Assembly (NCBI RefSeq): GCF_000328565.1 | Contig: NC_019957.1 | Span: 1 to 64,000 of the forward strand | Source: Mycobacterium sp. JS623 | Lineage (GTDB): Bacteria > Actinomycetota > Actinomycetes > Mycobacteriales > Mycobacteriaceae | Length of the DNA: 64,000 nucleotides | Direction: 5' to 3' | Shown here: positions 52,116 through 61,436 of the stretch, in pieces | Layout: every line of letters begins with the position of its first letter | How positions within the stretch are numbered: position 1 is the stretch's first letter | Program-made: the position numbers and the translations under genes | The notes under the pieces: generated by a model | The model's input: the letters and a program-made list of their open reading frames with translations, nothing else | What the model was told of the DNA's origin: nothing | The model's database searches: none

Positions 52116-54557
52116 TTACGGTAGGTCGCTGGTGGCCAATGGCTGTCGAACCGCTGCGCCGTTCGACAGCGACGTATAGAAGTTCAGGTCGACGTCGTCC
52201 ATCCCTGGCGGTGGGTCGTTGCGGCGCCAGGTCGGTGGGCCCTCGTCGGGTGAGAAGTCGAAACGCCACGAGTTGCGCCCGTGCCGCACGTAGACGTAGG
52301 CGCCCTGGTTGCTGATCGCCAGGATGCTGCCGCCTGCTTCGGCGACGCGTTGCAGGAACCCGACGTCCTCACCGTTGGAGGCGTCGGGGTAGCCGTTGAC
52401 TTGACGCCAAATGTCTTTACGCATCGCGATTGTGCCGCCGGCCAGCGATTCGACGGGGCCGAACAGCGGGTCGGAGGCCTGGCGTTCCCGCGTCGACCAG
52501 ATCTGCATGCTGCGCACGTCCAGCAGCAGGTTCACCCCGATCCCGGTCGCGTCGGCGTTGCCGTCCACGATCTCGCTGACCTGGCGGCTAACGCGCTGCG
52601 GGCCGTACCAATCGTCGTCATCCCACTGGATGATGATCTTTCCGGAGGCGGCTTCGCAGGCGAGGTTGCGTTTGTGCCCGATGGTGTGGCGCCGGTCCAG
52701 GCGCAGATACTTCGTGTGGGGCAGGGGTGCGAGCAGGTCGGCGACGGGTTCGCTGCCGTCGTCGACAACGACGAGTTCGATGGCCGGATAGTCCTGGCGC
52801 GCGATGTTGCGCACCGCCTGCGCGACGAACCGGCGCCGGTTGAACGTCGGCATGATGCAGGTGACCAGTGGTGCGACATTGGCTGTGGTGAACCGCGGTT
52901 GGTGGGGGGCTGGCGGCGTCAACGGCGGCGCAGGTTCCGGTGCGCTTGAGCCCACTTCGCCTGCTGCTGCGGCGAATTCGGGGGCGCGACCCCCGAGCAG
53001 GGTGCTGACCACACCTTTCGGGTAGCGGGCGTGGCTGGGTGCCTTCTGGAATGACCAGGGCGCGACCACGACAGCGAAATGAGCGTCGCGTGGCACATGA
53101 AATGGGCGCTCGGGAGCACCGAAGGTAAACGGCGCATTGGAATTTCGATAGCGTGGCGCGTTGGCGTAGCGCGCGGCGAAGGAGTAGGCGGTGCACTCGC
53201 TGCGTGTCTGGCACAGTGTGGCGCCGACGATGAGCCGGCGTTTGGTGTCGGTATCGGTGCGTCCGATCCAGCTCTCGTCGTGCGCCGGGTCCCACACGAT
53301 GGTTGAGGTGGCCGCCGAGACCGTATGGCCGCTGCGTAGCAGTTCGCTCACCTGGTAACGCAGCCGCCAGGGCGCATACCAGGTGGCGCCTTCCCACAGC
53401 GCGATGAGATCACCGGCGGCGTGCGCGCAGCCGAGGTCGCGCGCGGCACCGGGGTCGAGGTCGGCGGGCTGGGTCACCGCCCGGATGCGCACGTCGCGCG
53501 GCAGTCGGTGGGCGGTGGCGGCTGAGAGGTGTTCTGGTGTGACGACGACGAGTTCGCGTTTGGCGTATTCCTGGTCGCAGAAGGCGCGGACGGCGGTGTC
53601 GGTGGCGTCCAGGTCGTGCGAGCAGACGTGGATGCAGGACACGAGCGGCGCCTCGACATGCCGGTGCATCGCCGGGCGGCGTTGCAGCGCTTCGATGGCG
53701 TCGCCGACCGATGCGACCGCGCGCCACGCAGAGGGCAGCTGTTGGTTGACTTCTGCGGTGGGTCGCTGGCCGTCGGGCCCGCGCAGTCGCTGGGCGATGC
53801 TGCCCAGGAATCCCTCGACCAGTACGGGATCCATCACCGGGCCGACGCCTCGTGTCTGCCAGCACAGGGCGGCGTCGACAAGCCACGGATCGGCGAGCCT
53901 GCTGCGGGCCCATTGGCCGCCGGCCACCTTCGAGCAGATCACCGTTTCTTCGATGTATCGCCAGTCGCGGCAGGCGTTGAGCACCAGATAGTGCGGGGTC
54001 ATCCAGTGCGCATCGAGTTCGCGGCCCAGTTCGGCGACATACACGTCGTGTGACACCGGCGCGAACACCTCGGCAGGCGGCGGACCGACGAGGGCCACAC
54101 CGTGATCGCGACAGCAGGCGAAGTGCATGACCAGTCGGGGGTCGCCGTGCGGCTCGTCGGCGGCGGTGTGGACGTATTCGGCGAAACTGAACACCTTCAG
54201 CTCGATGGGTGGTCGCACCGAGCCGCAGGCTGCGCTGTCGGCCGTGATGACTTCTAGGTCAAGCCCGCGGGTCGGAAACGGTCGGGGCACCCCGAGGATC
54301 TGTTCGGCCAGGGCCATCCGGGCCGGCTGCGGCAGCCCCGCGCGTACCACCGCGACCATGTCGAGGTCGCTGCGGCCGGGCACATAGTCGCCGAGCACGG
54401 CCGAGGAGTACAAGTACGCGCCGAGCAGATCCTCGCCCAGCGCTTGTTGCAGCACGGCCACGCAGCGGCGCAGGTACCGGTCACCGGCGGCGTCGAGGTG
54501 TCCGATCAGCGGGGCGCGGCCGCTGACCCGCGGCCATGCGCGTTGGGGTCGGCTCAT
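52116..54557 (-). CDS. AadA-like nucleotidyltransferase fused to GT2 glycosyltransferase modules
   Basis: An 813-residue protein. Residues about 30-280 match aminoglycoside adenylyltransferases of the AadA/DUF4111 type: YLYSSAVLGDYVPGRSDLDM (nucleotidyltransferase core) and a C-terminal ETVICSKVAGGQWARSRL segment. Then comes a degenerate GT2-like module (about 305-500, VSCIHVCSHDLDATDTAV) and a full GT2 module (about 560-790) with PLVTCIMPTFNRRRFV, VVDDGSEP and the acidic IIQWDDDDWYG. The start ATG overlaps the preceding gene's stop (ATGA). Fusion of a nucleotide-transferring domain to glycosyltransferases is unusual and fits a toxin or cargo-modifying enzyme; the true substrate is unknown. 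Confidence 0.78.
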   Translation of the reverse strand: MSRPQRAWPRVSGRAPLIGHLDAAGDRYLRRCVAVLQQALGEDLLGAYLYSSAVLGDYVPGRSDLDMVAVVRAGLPQPARMALAEQILGVPRPFPTRGLDLEVITADSAACGSVRPPIELKVFSFAEYVHTAADEPHGDPRLVMHFACCRDHGVALVGPPPAEVFAPVSHDVYVAELGRELDAHWMTPHYLVLNACRDWRYIEETVICSKVAGGQWARSRLADPWLVDAALCWQTRGVGPVMDPVLVEGFLGSIAQRLRGPDGQRPTAEVNQQLPSAWRAVASVGDAIEALQRRPAMHRHVEAPLVSCIHVCSHDLDATDTAVRAFCDQEYAKRELVVVTPEHLSAATAHRLPRDVRIRAVTQPADLDPGAARDLGCAHAAGDLIALWEGATWYAPWRLRYQVSELLRSGHTVSAATSTIVWDPAHDESWIGRTDTDTKRRLIVGATLCQTRSECTAYSFAARYANAPRYRNSNAPFTFGAPERPFHVPRDAHFAVVVAPWSFQKAPSHARYPKGVVSTLLGGRAPEFAAAAGEVGSSAPEPAPPLTPPAPHQPRFTTANVAPLVTCIMPTFNRRRFVAQAVRNIARQDYPAIELVVVDDGSEPVADLLAPLPHTKYLRLDRRHTIGHKRNLACEAASGKIIIQWDDDDWYGPQRVSRQVSEIVDGNADATGIGVNLLLDVRSMQIWSTRERQASDPLFGPVESLAGGTIAMRKDIWRQVNGYPDASNGEDVGFLQRVAEAGGSILAISNQGAYVYVRHGRNSWRFDFSPDEGPPTWRRNDPPPGMDDVDLNFYTSLSNGAAVRQPLATSDLP

Positions 54558-57500
54558 CCCGGCCCCGGCGCGGGCGGCAACTTGAATGGCACCGTTTTCT
54601 CCGGTTGCAGGGGCGGCACGGCCTTCTTGGCCACCGGCGGTGGCTGCTTCTTGACGATCGGCGGTGGAGGCTGCAGCACGGGACCGCCAATCTTCTTGCC
54701 TGGTGGCTGCTTGACCGGCGGCTGTTTCTTGGCCGGCGGCGGCTCGGCCGGCGGGGCGGCCAATTTGGCTGTCGCTGAGGATGGGATGACGATGAACCGC
54801 GCGACGAAGTCCCCGGAGCGCCCGTCGGCTTGCCCGTCGAGCGCCATGTCATCGGAGTCGACGATCGGTCCCGCGCCGGTACCGCGCAGCCTGATCTGGT
54901 AGACGCCCTCGGCGCTAAACGCTTCCGCGTTGCTGGGCGTGAAGGTGAACCCCGAGATCAGAACGGCGTTCGGGTCGAATGGGAACGGTTCGACGGTGCC
55001 TTCGATCGCGTGACCGTTGGGGTCGGTGATCGTGACGGTCTGCGTGGTGACGCTGTTGCGCTGGACGTCCTTGCTAAACATCACGTGCACCGCCAGGGGC
55101 GGCACGGTCAGCACCGCATCAGCTTCGGGGTCGCTGCCCGAGACCTGCGCGGGCACCGGCGGCGCCGAGAGGAACACCCAGCTTTCGAAGTCGCCGCCTT
55201 CGACGCCGTCGCCGGAGGGCAGCCGGAGGTCGAGGTAGGTGTTGTAGCCATCCTGCCCCACGATGGCGAACGCGTCGCCATCCAGAGCGCGGGTCCCGCT
55301 GAGGTCGAGGATCTTGTCGGACTTCAGGACGATGTCGGCGCGCACGTCGAGAGTGGCGCTGATCTCGCGCAGGCGGTTCTGCCACTGCCCGACCAGGCCC
55401 GGGTCCAGCGGTGGATCGGGCTGATAGGTCACCGCGACCGCACCCTCGTTGTCCCCGTCCCCGGCGGTGAGCGACGTGACGGTGCCGGGCAGCGTCACCA
55501 GATGCACGACGGGCGCGGACGGGTCGGGGATGTGCAGCTGCACACAAAAGGTGCGCTCGGACAGGGTGGCGGGGTTCAGCGGTTCGGTGAAGGACACGGT
55601 CAGCCCGGCGTTGAAGTCGGCGATCGCGATGGCGGTGTCGTTGCGCCAGCTCACCCCGCCGGATGCGACGGCCGGATGGCGGTGTCCTGCCAGTGCCTCG
55701 ATCGCATCCTGCACGTTGGTGGCGCCAAGGTGGGTGACGGTGTCGTCGTAGGCGATGCGCTCGGCCTGCAGTCCGGTCAGCGGGTCGACGATCGGGACGC
55801 AGTTGGTGGCCCGGTCCAGGGTCTTACCGGTTTCGGCGTCGCCGCGCCAGCGCAGCAGCGCCAACGGCGTGCGGTGCCGGCGGATCCCGTTGGGCGCGGC
55901 GGCCGACAGGGCTTCCACGGAGGCGTCGCGTTCGCGGGTGGTGAACCACCAGTAGTCGGCGGCCCGGAAGTCGTAGCCGGCGAACTGGATGCGCACCCCG
56001 GCACCGAGGTCGACGGTCGTGGTGGTGACGAATCCGACGCCGTCCCAGCGGCGCAGCACCAGGTGATCGGCGATCAGATCGGCGTTGTTGGCCGGCTGCA
56101 GGTCGCCGCTGACGACGTCGACGGTGACGGTGAGCGCGTCGGGGTCGGGCTCGGTGGTGATGTGGCCCAGCAGCCCACAGCCGGTGTGCAGATCGGCGGT
56201 GTCGCCGATCAGCTCGACGATGTCGCCGGCCTTGAGCCGGTGGGCGGCATCGGGTCCCAGGCTGCCCAGCTGCAGGGTGGTCGTCCCGGCGGTGGTGTCA
56301 GCCGCGATCACGTTGGCGACCGCTGTCGCCCAGCTCGCGTTGTCCGATGACCACTTGTAGCGGGCGCGGGTTACCAGTTCGGCGCCGTAGGGATAGGCGT
56401 TCTTCAAACCCGAGCCCAGGTCGATGGTGCCCATCTCGTGATCGACGTTGCCCAGCGACACCTCTTCGAATGTCGCGCCAGACCGCAGGAACCAGGCGGC
56501 GTGGGCGAGTGGGCCCAGCGCCGCTTGCGCGATGCGATCGAGATCGCCGGGGTCGATGTGGATGGAGGTCGCCCCGACGGCGGCGGCCCTGATGAGCAGG
56601 ATCGGGTCGCGGTGGGCGACCAGGCGCGCACTGGCTGCCGCAGGCGCGCCGCGGCGCAGGCCGACACCCAGCGTCACCGCGCCGCCGGCATCGGCGCCCG
56701 CCACGTCGAGCGCTTCGCGGTAGGTCGTTGCGCCGCTGGTGGACACGAGGTCCCACCGGCCGACGTTCAGCGCGGTGATCTGGGCGGCAGTCAGCGGCCC
56801 GACCTGCAGCGTGGTCGCTGCCGCGGCGGCGTCCTGGGTGAGCGGCAACTCGCTGGGGGCCTGGGCGCCCAGCATCTCCCCGGCATCGTGAATCTCGACG
56901 CGGTACAGCCGGTTCTCGCCGCCGGCGTAGGTGCCCTGATCGGACAGATCGCAGGGCCCCGCGGTGCCCACAGCAGGGTCGGTGAGGAAGGTCGACAACA
57001 GGCCGGCGCCGTCGTGGGGGAGGTAGGCCCCGGCGTGTGCGCAGTCGATCTCGTCAGGCAGGTCCTCGTCGTCGACGTTGATGAGCTTGACCTGCGCGAC
57101 GGTGCGCAGCAGCACGGTGGTGTCGGGACCGCCGAGCGCTTTTTCGCGGTGGTCTTCCTGCAGGTAGGTGATCAGCCGATCCCAGACCTCCAGGAAGGCG
57201 ACCGCGTTGGTGGTGGCCGCCGGGTGGTACACCTCGGCCGAGGGGATCTCGTCGGCCGAGCCCGGGGCCGGCAGTGCGGGCGGCTGTCCGGGGGCGCTGG
57301 TGCCGCCGGCGACGACGACCGAGCCGCCGTCGAGCATCGCCGCGGCGTGCGCCGAGCGAGCCTCGTTCATCGCCGGGGTGCTCAGCCAGCTGTCGGTCTC
57401 GACGTCGTATAGCTCCGCGGAGTTCAGCGGCTGGCCCGCGGAATAGCCACCGGCGACCAGGACCCGGTTGCCGTGCAGCCGCAGGCCGATGTGGTTGGCC

Positions 57501-58738
57501 CGCGCGGCGGTCAGCGGCGCCGTGGCCGACCAGCTGTCGGTGGCGGGGTCGAACAACTCGCCGGAGCCCAGCACGACACCGGTCGAAGTGCCGCCGGCAA
57601 CCAGGACCCGACCGTCGGCCAGGACGGCGGCGCTGTGGCCCTCGCGGGTGGCGTGCATGGCGGTGATCGACTGCCAGGTGTTGGTGGCCGGGTCGTAGGC
57701 TTCGGTCGCCGAGAGTGACGCGGCGGCGCCGCGGCCGCCGCAGACCACGACGGTCCCGCCGAGCGTTCCCGCGCGCGCGGCGCCGGCGGGCACCGACACC
57801 GCCTGGTGCAGGGCGCGCGCATGCGCCATGGTGCCCGCCGAGGACCAGGTGCCGCTGGCCGGATCGTAGATCTCCGCGTCGGCGATCACCGCGTCGACTG
57901 TCACCGACGATGGAACCGAACCGATCGAGCCCAGGCGCTGGCCGAAGCCTCCGCAGACCAGCACCCGGCCGTCGGGCAGCAGGGTGGCGGTGTGCATTGC
58001 GCGTGGTTTGGCCATCGAGCCCGTCGAAGTGAACGTGCCGGCAGCCGGGTCATACAGCTCTGCTGATCCCAGCGTCAGGGCCGCGCCGCCCATGCCGCCT
58101 GCGACGAGCACGGCGCCGTTGTCCAGTGTGGTGGCGCTGTGCCCGAAGCGGGCCACGGTCATCGACCCGGTGGCTGACCAGTCGCCGTTGCTTGAGTTGT
58201 AGCGTTCGGCGGTGGCGCTGGGGACCCCTCGCGACCACCCGCCGCAGACCAGGACCTGCTGTGCGCCGTCGTCGTGCGGGTGCGGCAGCGTCACCATGGC
58301 ATGGGCGGCCCGCTCGGTGGCCAGGTCGCCGACCAGTTCCCAGCCTGTCTGCACGTCGTCGGGCAGCACCAGCGGCGGTGGCTGCGGGTAGTCGGGTTGG
58401 CTGTAGTAGGTGGTGGGGGTCGGGTTGGCGGCCAGGATGCCGTCGAGATAGAGGTGTCCGGCGGCACCGGGCCCGCCGCCGATGATGAAATCGCCTTCGG
58501 TGTCGGAGTTTTCGGTGGTGTGGGTGGGCAGCGGGGGCGGCGGCGCGCTGATTAGGAAGCCGGTGCCCGGCTCGGGGCGCCCGCGCGCGCCGACGATGTC
58601 GCTGATCTGCATGTGCAGCTGCGCGCGGCGGGCCAGCGCCGCCTCGTTGTTGTCGGAGTCCAGCCACACGCGGCCTTGTTGTTGTAGCCACTCGTCGAGC
58701 GCTGCGTCGGTGTGCAGTCGGGAGAAATCGGCTTTCAT
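54554..58738 (-). CDS. DUF6519-type baseplate/tail-fibre protein with embedded seven-bladed kelch propeller
   Basis: A 1,394-residue structural protein. The N-terminus (MKADFSRLHTD, then LQQQGRVWLDSDNNEA) matches the DUF6519 family found beside baseplate genes in phage-tail-like injection systems. Residues about 155-480 contain seven kelch blades, each with a [LV]V[CA]GG strand and an AE[LIV]Y-type element. Residues about 560-1,310 resume the DUF6519-like region (KWSSDNASW) and beta-rich domains. The last 65 residues are a Pro/Lys-rich tail (PPPAKK, PPVKQPPGKK). The kelch propeller is probably a surface- or host-binding module. Confidence 0.8.
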   Translation of the reverse strand: MKADFSRLHTDAALDEWLQQQGRVWLDSDNNEAALARRAQLHMQISDIVGARGRPEPGTGFLISAPPPPLPTHTTENSDTEGDFIIGGGPGAAGHLYLDGILAANPTPTTYYSQPDYPQPPPLVLPDDVQTGWELVGDLATERAAHAMVTLPHPHDDGAQQVLVCGGWSRGVPSATAERYNSSNGDWSATGSMTVARFGHSATTLDNGAVLVAGGMGGAALTLGSAELYDPAAGTFTSTGSMAKPRAMHTATLLPDGRVLVCGGFGQRLGSIGSVPSSVTVDAVIADAEIYDPASGTWSSAGTMAHARALHQAVSVPAGAARAGTLGGTVVVCGGRGAAASLSATEAYDPATNTWQSITAMHATREGHSAAVLADGRVLVAGGTSTGVVLGSGELFDPATDSWSATAPLTAARANHIGLRLHGNRVLVAGGYSAGQPLNSAELYDVETDSWLSTPAMNEARSAHAAAMLDGGSVVVAGGTSAPGQPPALPAPGSADEIPSAEVYHPAATTNAVAFLEVWDRLITYLQEDHREKALGGPDTTVLLRTVAQVKLINVDDEDLPDEIDCAHAGAYLPHDGAGLLSTFLTDPAVGTAGPCDLSDQGTYAGGENRLYRVEIHDAGEMLGAQAPSELPLTQDAAAAATTLQVGPLTAAQITALNVGRWDLVSTSGATTYREALDVAGADAGGAVTLGVGLRRGAPAAASARLVAHRDPILLIRAAAVGATSIHIDPGDLDRIAQAALGPLAHAAWFLRSGATFEEVSLGNVDHEMGTIDLGSGLKNAYPYGAELVTRARYKWSSDNASWATAVANVIAADTTAGTTTLQLGSLGPDAAHRLKAGDIVELIGDTADLHTGCGLLGHITTEPDPDALTVTVDVVSGDLQPANNADLIADHLVLRRWDGVGFVTTTTVDLGAGVRIQFAGYDFRAADYWWFTTRERDASVEALSAAAPNGIRRHRTPLALLRWRGDAETGKTLDRATNCVPIVDPLTGLQAERIAYDDTVTHLGATNVQDAIEALAGHRHPAVASGGVSWRNDTAIAIADFNAGLTVSFTEPLNPATLSERTFCVQLHIPDPSAPVVHLVTLPGTVTSLTAGDGDNEGAVAVTYQPDPPLDPGLVGQWQNRLREISATLDVRADIVLKSDKILDLSGTRALDGDAFAIVGQDGYNTYLDLRLPSGDGVEGGDFESWVFLSAPPVPAQVSGSDPEADAVLTVPPLAVHVMFSKDVQRNSVTTQTVTITDPNGHAIEGTVEPFPFDPNAVLISGFTFTPSNAEAFSAEGVYQIRLRGTGAGPIVDSDDMALDGQADGRSGDFVARFIVIPSSATAKLAAPPAEPPPAKKQPPVKQPPGKKIGGPVLQPPPPIVKKQPPPVAKKAVPPLQPEKTVPFKLPPAPGPG

Positions 58739-58775
58739 GACGCTCCTCGGTCCGCCGGGGCGGTGCTGTTGATGT

Positions 58776-61436
58776 TCATGACTGCAGGACGATTCCGCTC
58801 ACCGCGGCCACGCGGACGAACTCGGTGAGCACCGAGGCCACCGCGCCCAGCCGCTGGGGTTGGCGCACCGAGCAGAAGGCGCCCATCTGCGAGCCGTCCT
58901 CGGCGCCTTGCGCGATCGGGCGTGCACAGCCGGGGCTGTGCAGGGCCAGGCCGGGGTTGCCAAAGCGCAGGCTGACGAACTCTGGTGTGGGTGCGCCGGG
59001 TCCGCCCTGGACGCAACGGAATTGGCGGGGGGTCTGGGAGCCGGCGCCGACGTAGGAGTAGCGGATGCAGCCGGTCTGGCGGCGGTCGGCCAGCAGGGTC
59101 CCGGTGATGATGCTGTCCGAGACGTCGGCGGTCTCCACGCGCACGGCGCCCAGCAGCGTGACACGGTTGGTCGTCAGCGCGGGGGCGGGCAGGATGGCGT
59201 CAGAGGAGCCGGCGAGCACCGGGGCTGCGGCGTAGAGGCCCAGCGCGCGGGCGGCGGGGCCGTCAAAGAACCGGATGGCTTCGTCCTTGCCGCCGGGGAT
59301 GACGCGCAACCGCCCGTCGTCGACGACCACCAGCGGAGTCCCGTTACCGACGGCGGCCAGTGCCGTTTGCAGCGCGGGCGCTGCGCCGTTGACCGAGGTG
59401 GGCGCCGCGGTCAGGGTCACGTCGAATGCGTTACCGGCTCCCGGGGCGCCCAGGGCGCCGGTCAGATGCGCGGGCAGCGCGGTGCCCAGGTCCAGTGGTT
59501 CGGCGACGGGGTCGCCGAGCAGGCTCCACGCCCAGTAGCCGCCTGCGGCTTCGGTGAGACCGAGAAGCGTTGCGGCGGTGTCGGTTTCAGATGCATCCGC
59601 GGCGCTGACCGCACCGGTGCCGGGCGCGATGATGACCAGCCGCTGATCGTGAACGAGGACACTGACGGCGGAAAGGTCCACCGATGATGGCGAGGTGGGG
59701 TCGGTCATGGCGGCTTGCAGGGCTGCGCGCAGCGCGGCCGCGGCGGACTGCGGCGAGGTCGGCGTGGTGGTCAGATGTAGGTCCAGTGCCGCTTCGACGC
59801 CGATCTGCAGCCGCAGCGCCGTGGCGTCGGCGGGCCAGGCGGGGAAGTTCGTCAGTGCGGCCCCGATGAGCGCGGGCTCAGGATGGGCGTGCCCGCCGCG
59901 GCCCGATTCGGTGACGATCGAATCTGCCAAGGAGATGGTGACATCGGGCGCCCCGACGCGGATCGGCCCGCTGACGCAGCGCGTCATCATCACGGCGGTG
60001 CCCGCGCCTGCGGCGAGGTCGAGCCACAGCGACGGCCCGTCGGGTGTTCGCGGGGTGCCGTCGGGCGCCAGGGTGTAGCCGGGCACCAGCGTGCAGCTGT
60101 CCAGGGTGACGCTGGCAGGTGAGCCGGTGATGTGCACCGGCCCGCCGTCGATGAGCAGCCCGGTCAGTGTCAGGTTTGCACCGTCACCGCAGTCGAACGT
60201 GGTGGCGGTCGCGTCCAGCACGGGCCAGTTGTCGGTGGTGGCGGTGATGGTGACGTCGGCGTCGGGCCCGATGGCCAGCGCGCCGGCCGGTGCGTAGCGG
60301 GTGCTGCCGCGCAGTGCCACGACGCCGCTGCCGTTGGGCAGCTCGCTGATCGCGGCGCCAAGTGTGGCGGCCTGGTCGGGGACGACGACGGGCGGGTGGG
60401 CGGCGTCGGTGGCCGGGGCGAGGTCGCGTGAGCCGATCTCCATGGGGCGCGCACGGGTCAGCCGCACCGATACCGGCCCGTCTGGCGCGGTCGCGAATGC
60501 CAGCCGGCCGCGGGTCGGGTCGATCGCGATCTTGCCCGGCGGGGGGGTGTTGCGCCAGCCTGCGCCGAAGTCGGCGAGGTCGCAGACGCAGACGGACTCG
60601 ATCGGCACCGCGGTGTGGTCGATGAACACGCAGACGCTCTGGCGAGCGGCGGTGCCGTAGTAGGCGGCGAGGTCGCGGCGCATCTGCAGCAGACCGATCG
60701 GGGCGGTGACGTCTTTGGGGGCCGCGGGGCCCGTCGGGGCGGCGCCGATGTCGTCGACCAGCCCGCCGATGCTGTAGAGCGCGGTGTCGATGCCCAGCGG
60801 GTGGAACCGGAAGCGGGTGGCGTCGACGGGGGCCGCGTCGCTGGCGTCCACGGTGGTCACTGGTTCCAGCCGCCACAGGTGGACACCGACGTTGGGGATG
60901 TTGTAGCGGCCGCGGTCGGTGGCGATGGAGCGGACGTCGACGAGGTGGGCCAGCGGGTCGAACGGTGTGCCCGACCAGTCCAGCGGCGCCGGGTCGCGCA
61001 CCGAGACATTGGTGTTCCCCAAGCGCAGGTGGTTGAGGTTGGCGGTGGTGGCCAGCAGCCGGAAGTACTCGACGGCGTGGGCGTTCCAGCCGCTGACGGC
61101 CGCGGCGACGCGCTCGAGGGTGGCGATGGTGCCCTTGCCGCGCCGGTAGGAGATGATGTTGCCGATCAGCGCCCGCGGGTGCTGGTTGCCGGGCAGCTGG
61201 CGCACGCCGAGCAGGGCCGCGAAGTGGGTCAGGTCGTCGTCGGTGCAGGTCTCGATGAACAGCGAGGCGTAGCGGCGTGCCAGCTCGGACTCGACCTGGG
61301 CGACTTCGGCGTCGAGCAGCTCGAGCAGGGCGCCGAGCATGCCGTTGCCGCCGGCCGCCTGCGCGTCGCGCACCAGATAGAACGCCGGTAACAGGTCAGC
61401 CAGCGCGCGTCCGTTCGACACGATCGGGCCGGTCAC
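58776..61436 (-). CDS. Phage-tail-like protein (tail protein I / baseplate) with long C-terminal extension
   Basis: An 886-residue protein. The first 150 residues match the tail protein domain of contractile systems (LADLLPAFYLVRDAQ, LIETCTDDDL-like region, LLGVRQLPGNQHPR, YRRGKGTIATLER, AYFRLL-type end). A long beta-rich extension follows, with a parallel beta-helix-like stretch and the C-terminal SYVGAGSQTPRQFRC / GAEDGSQMGAFCSVRQP block common in actinobacterial injection loci. The GTG start overlaps the upstream stop (GTGA) by 4 nt; a longer frame from 61649 overlaps the upstream gene in another frame. It probably forms part of the baseplate rim. Confidence 0.82.
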   Translation of the reverse strand: MTGPIVSNGRALADLLPAFYLVRDAQAAGGNGMLGALLELLDAEVAQVESELARRYASLFIETCTDDDLTHFAALLGVRQLPGNQHPRALIGNIISYRRGKGTIATLERVAAAVSGWNAHAVEYFRLLATTANLNHLRLGNTNVSVRDPAPLDWSGTPFDPLAHLVDVRSIATDRGRYNIPNVGVHLWRLEPVTTVDASDAAPVDATRFRFHPLGIDTALYSIGGLVDDIGAAPTGPAAPKDVTAPIGLLQMRRDLAAYYGTAARQSVCVFIDHTAVPIESVCVCDLADFGAGWRNTPPPGKIAIDPTRGRLAFATAPDGPVSVRLTRARPMEIGSRDLAPATDAAHPPVVVPDQAATLGAAISELPNGSGVVALRGSTRYAPAGALAIGPDADVTITATTDNWPVLDATATTFDCGDGANLTLTGLLIDGGPVHITGSPASVTLDSCTLVPGYTLAPDGTPRTPDGPSLWLDLAAGAGTAVMMTRCVSGPIRVGAPDVTISLADSIVTESGRGGHAHPEPALIGAALTNFPAWPADATALRLQIGVEAALDLHLTTTPTSPQSAAAALRAALQAAMTDPTSPSSVDLSAVSVLVHDQRLVIIAPGTGAVSAADASETDTAATLLGLTEAAGGYWAWSLLGDPVAEPLDLGTALPAHLTGALGAPGAGNAFDVTLTAAPTSVNGAAPALQTALAAVGNGTPLVVVDDGRLRVIPGGKDEAIRFFDGPAARALGLYAAAPVLAGSSDAILPAPALTTNRVTLLGAVRVETADVSDSIITGTLLADRRQTGCIRYSYVGAGSQTPRQFRCVQGGPGAPTPEFVSLRFGNPGLALHSPGCARPIAQGAEDGSQMGAFCSVRQPQRLGAVASVLTEFVRVAAVSGIVLQS

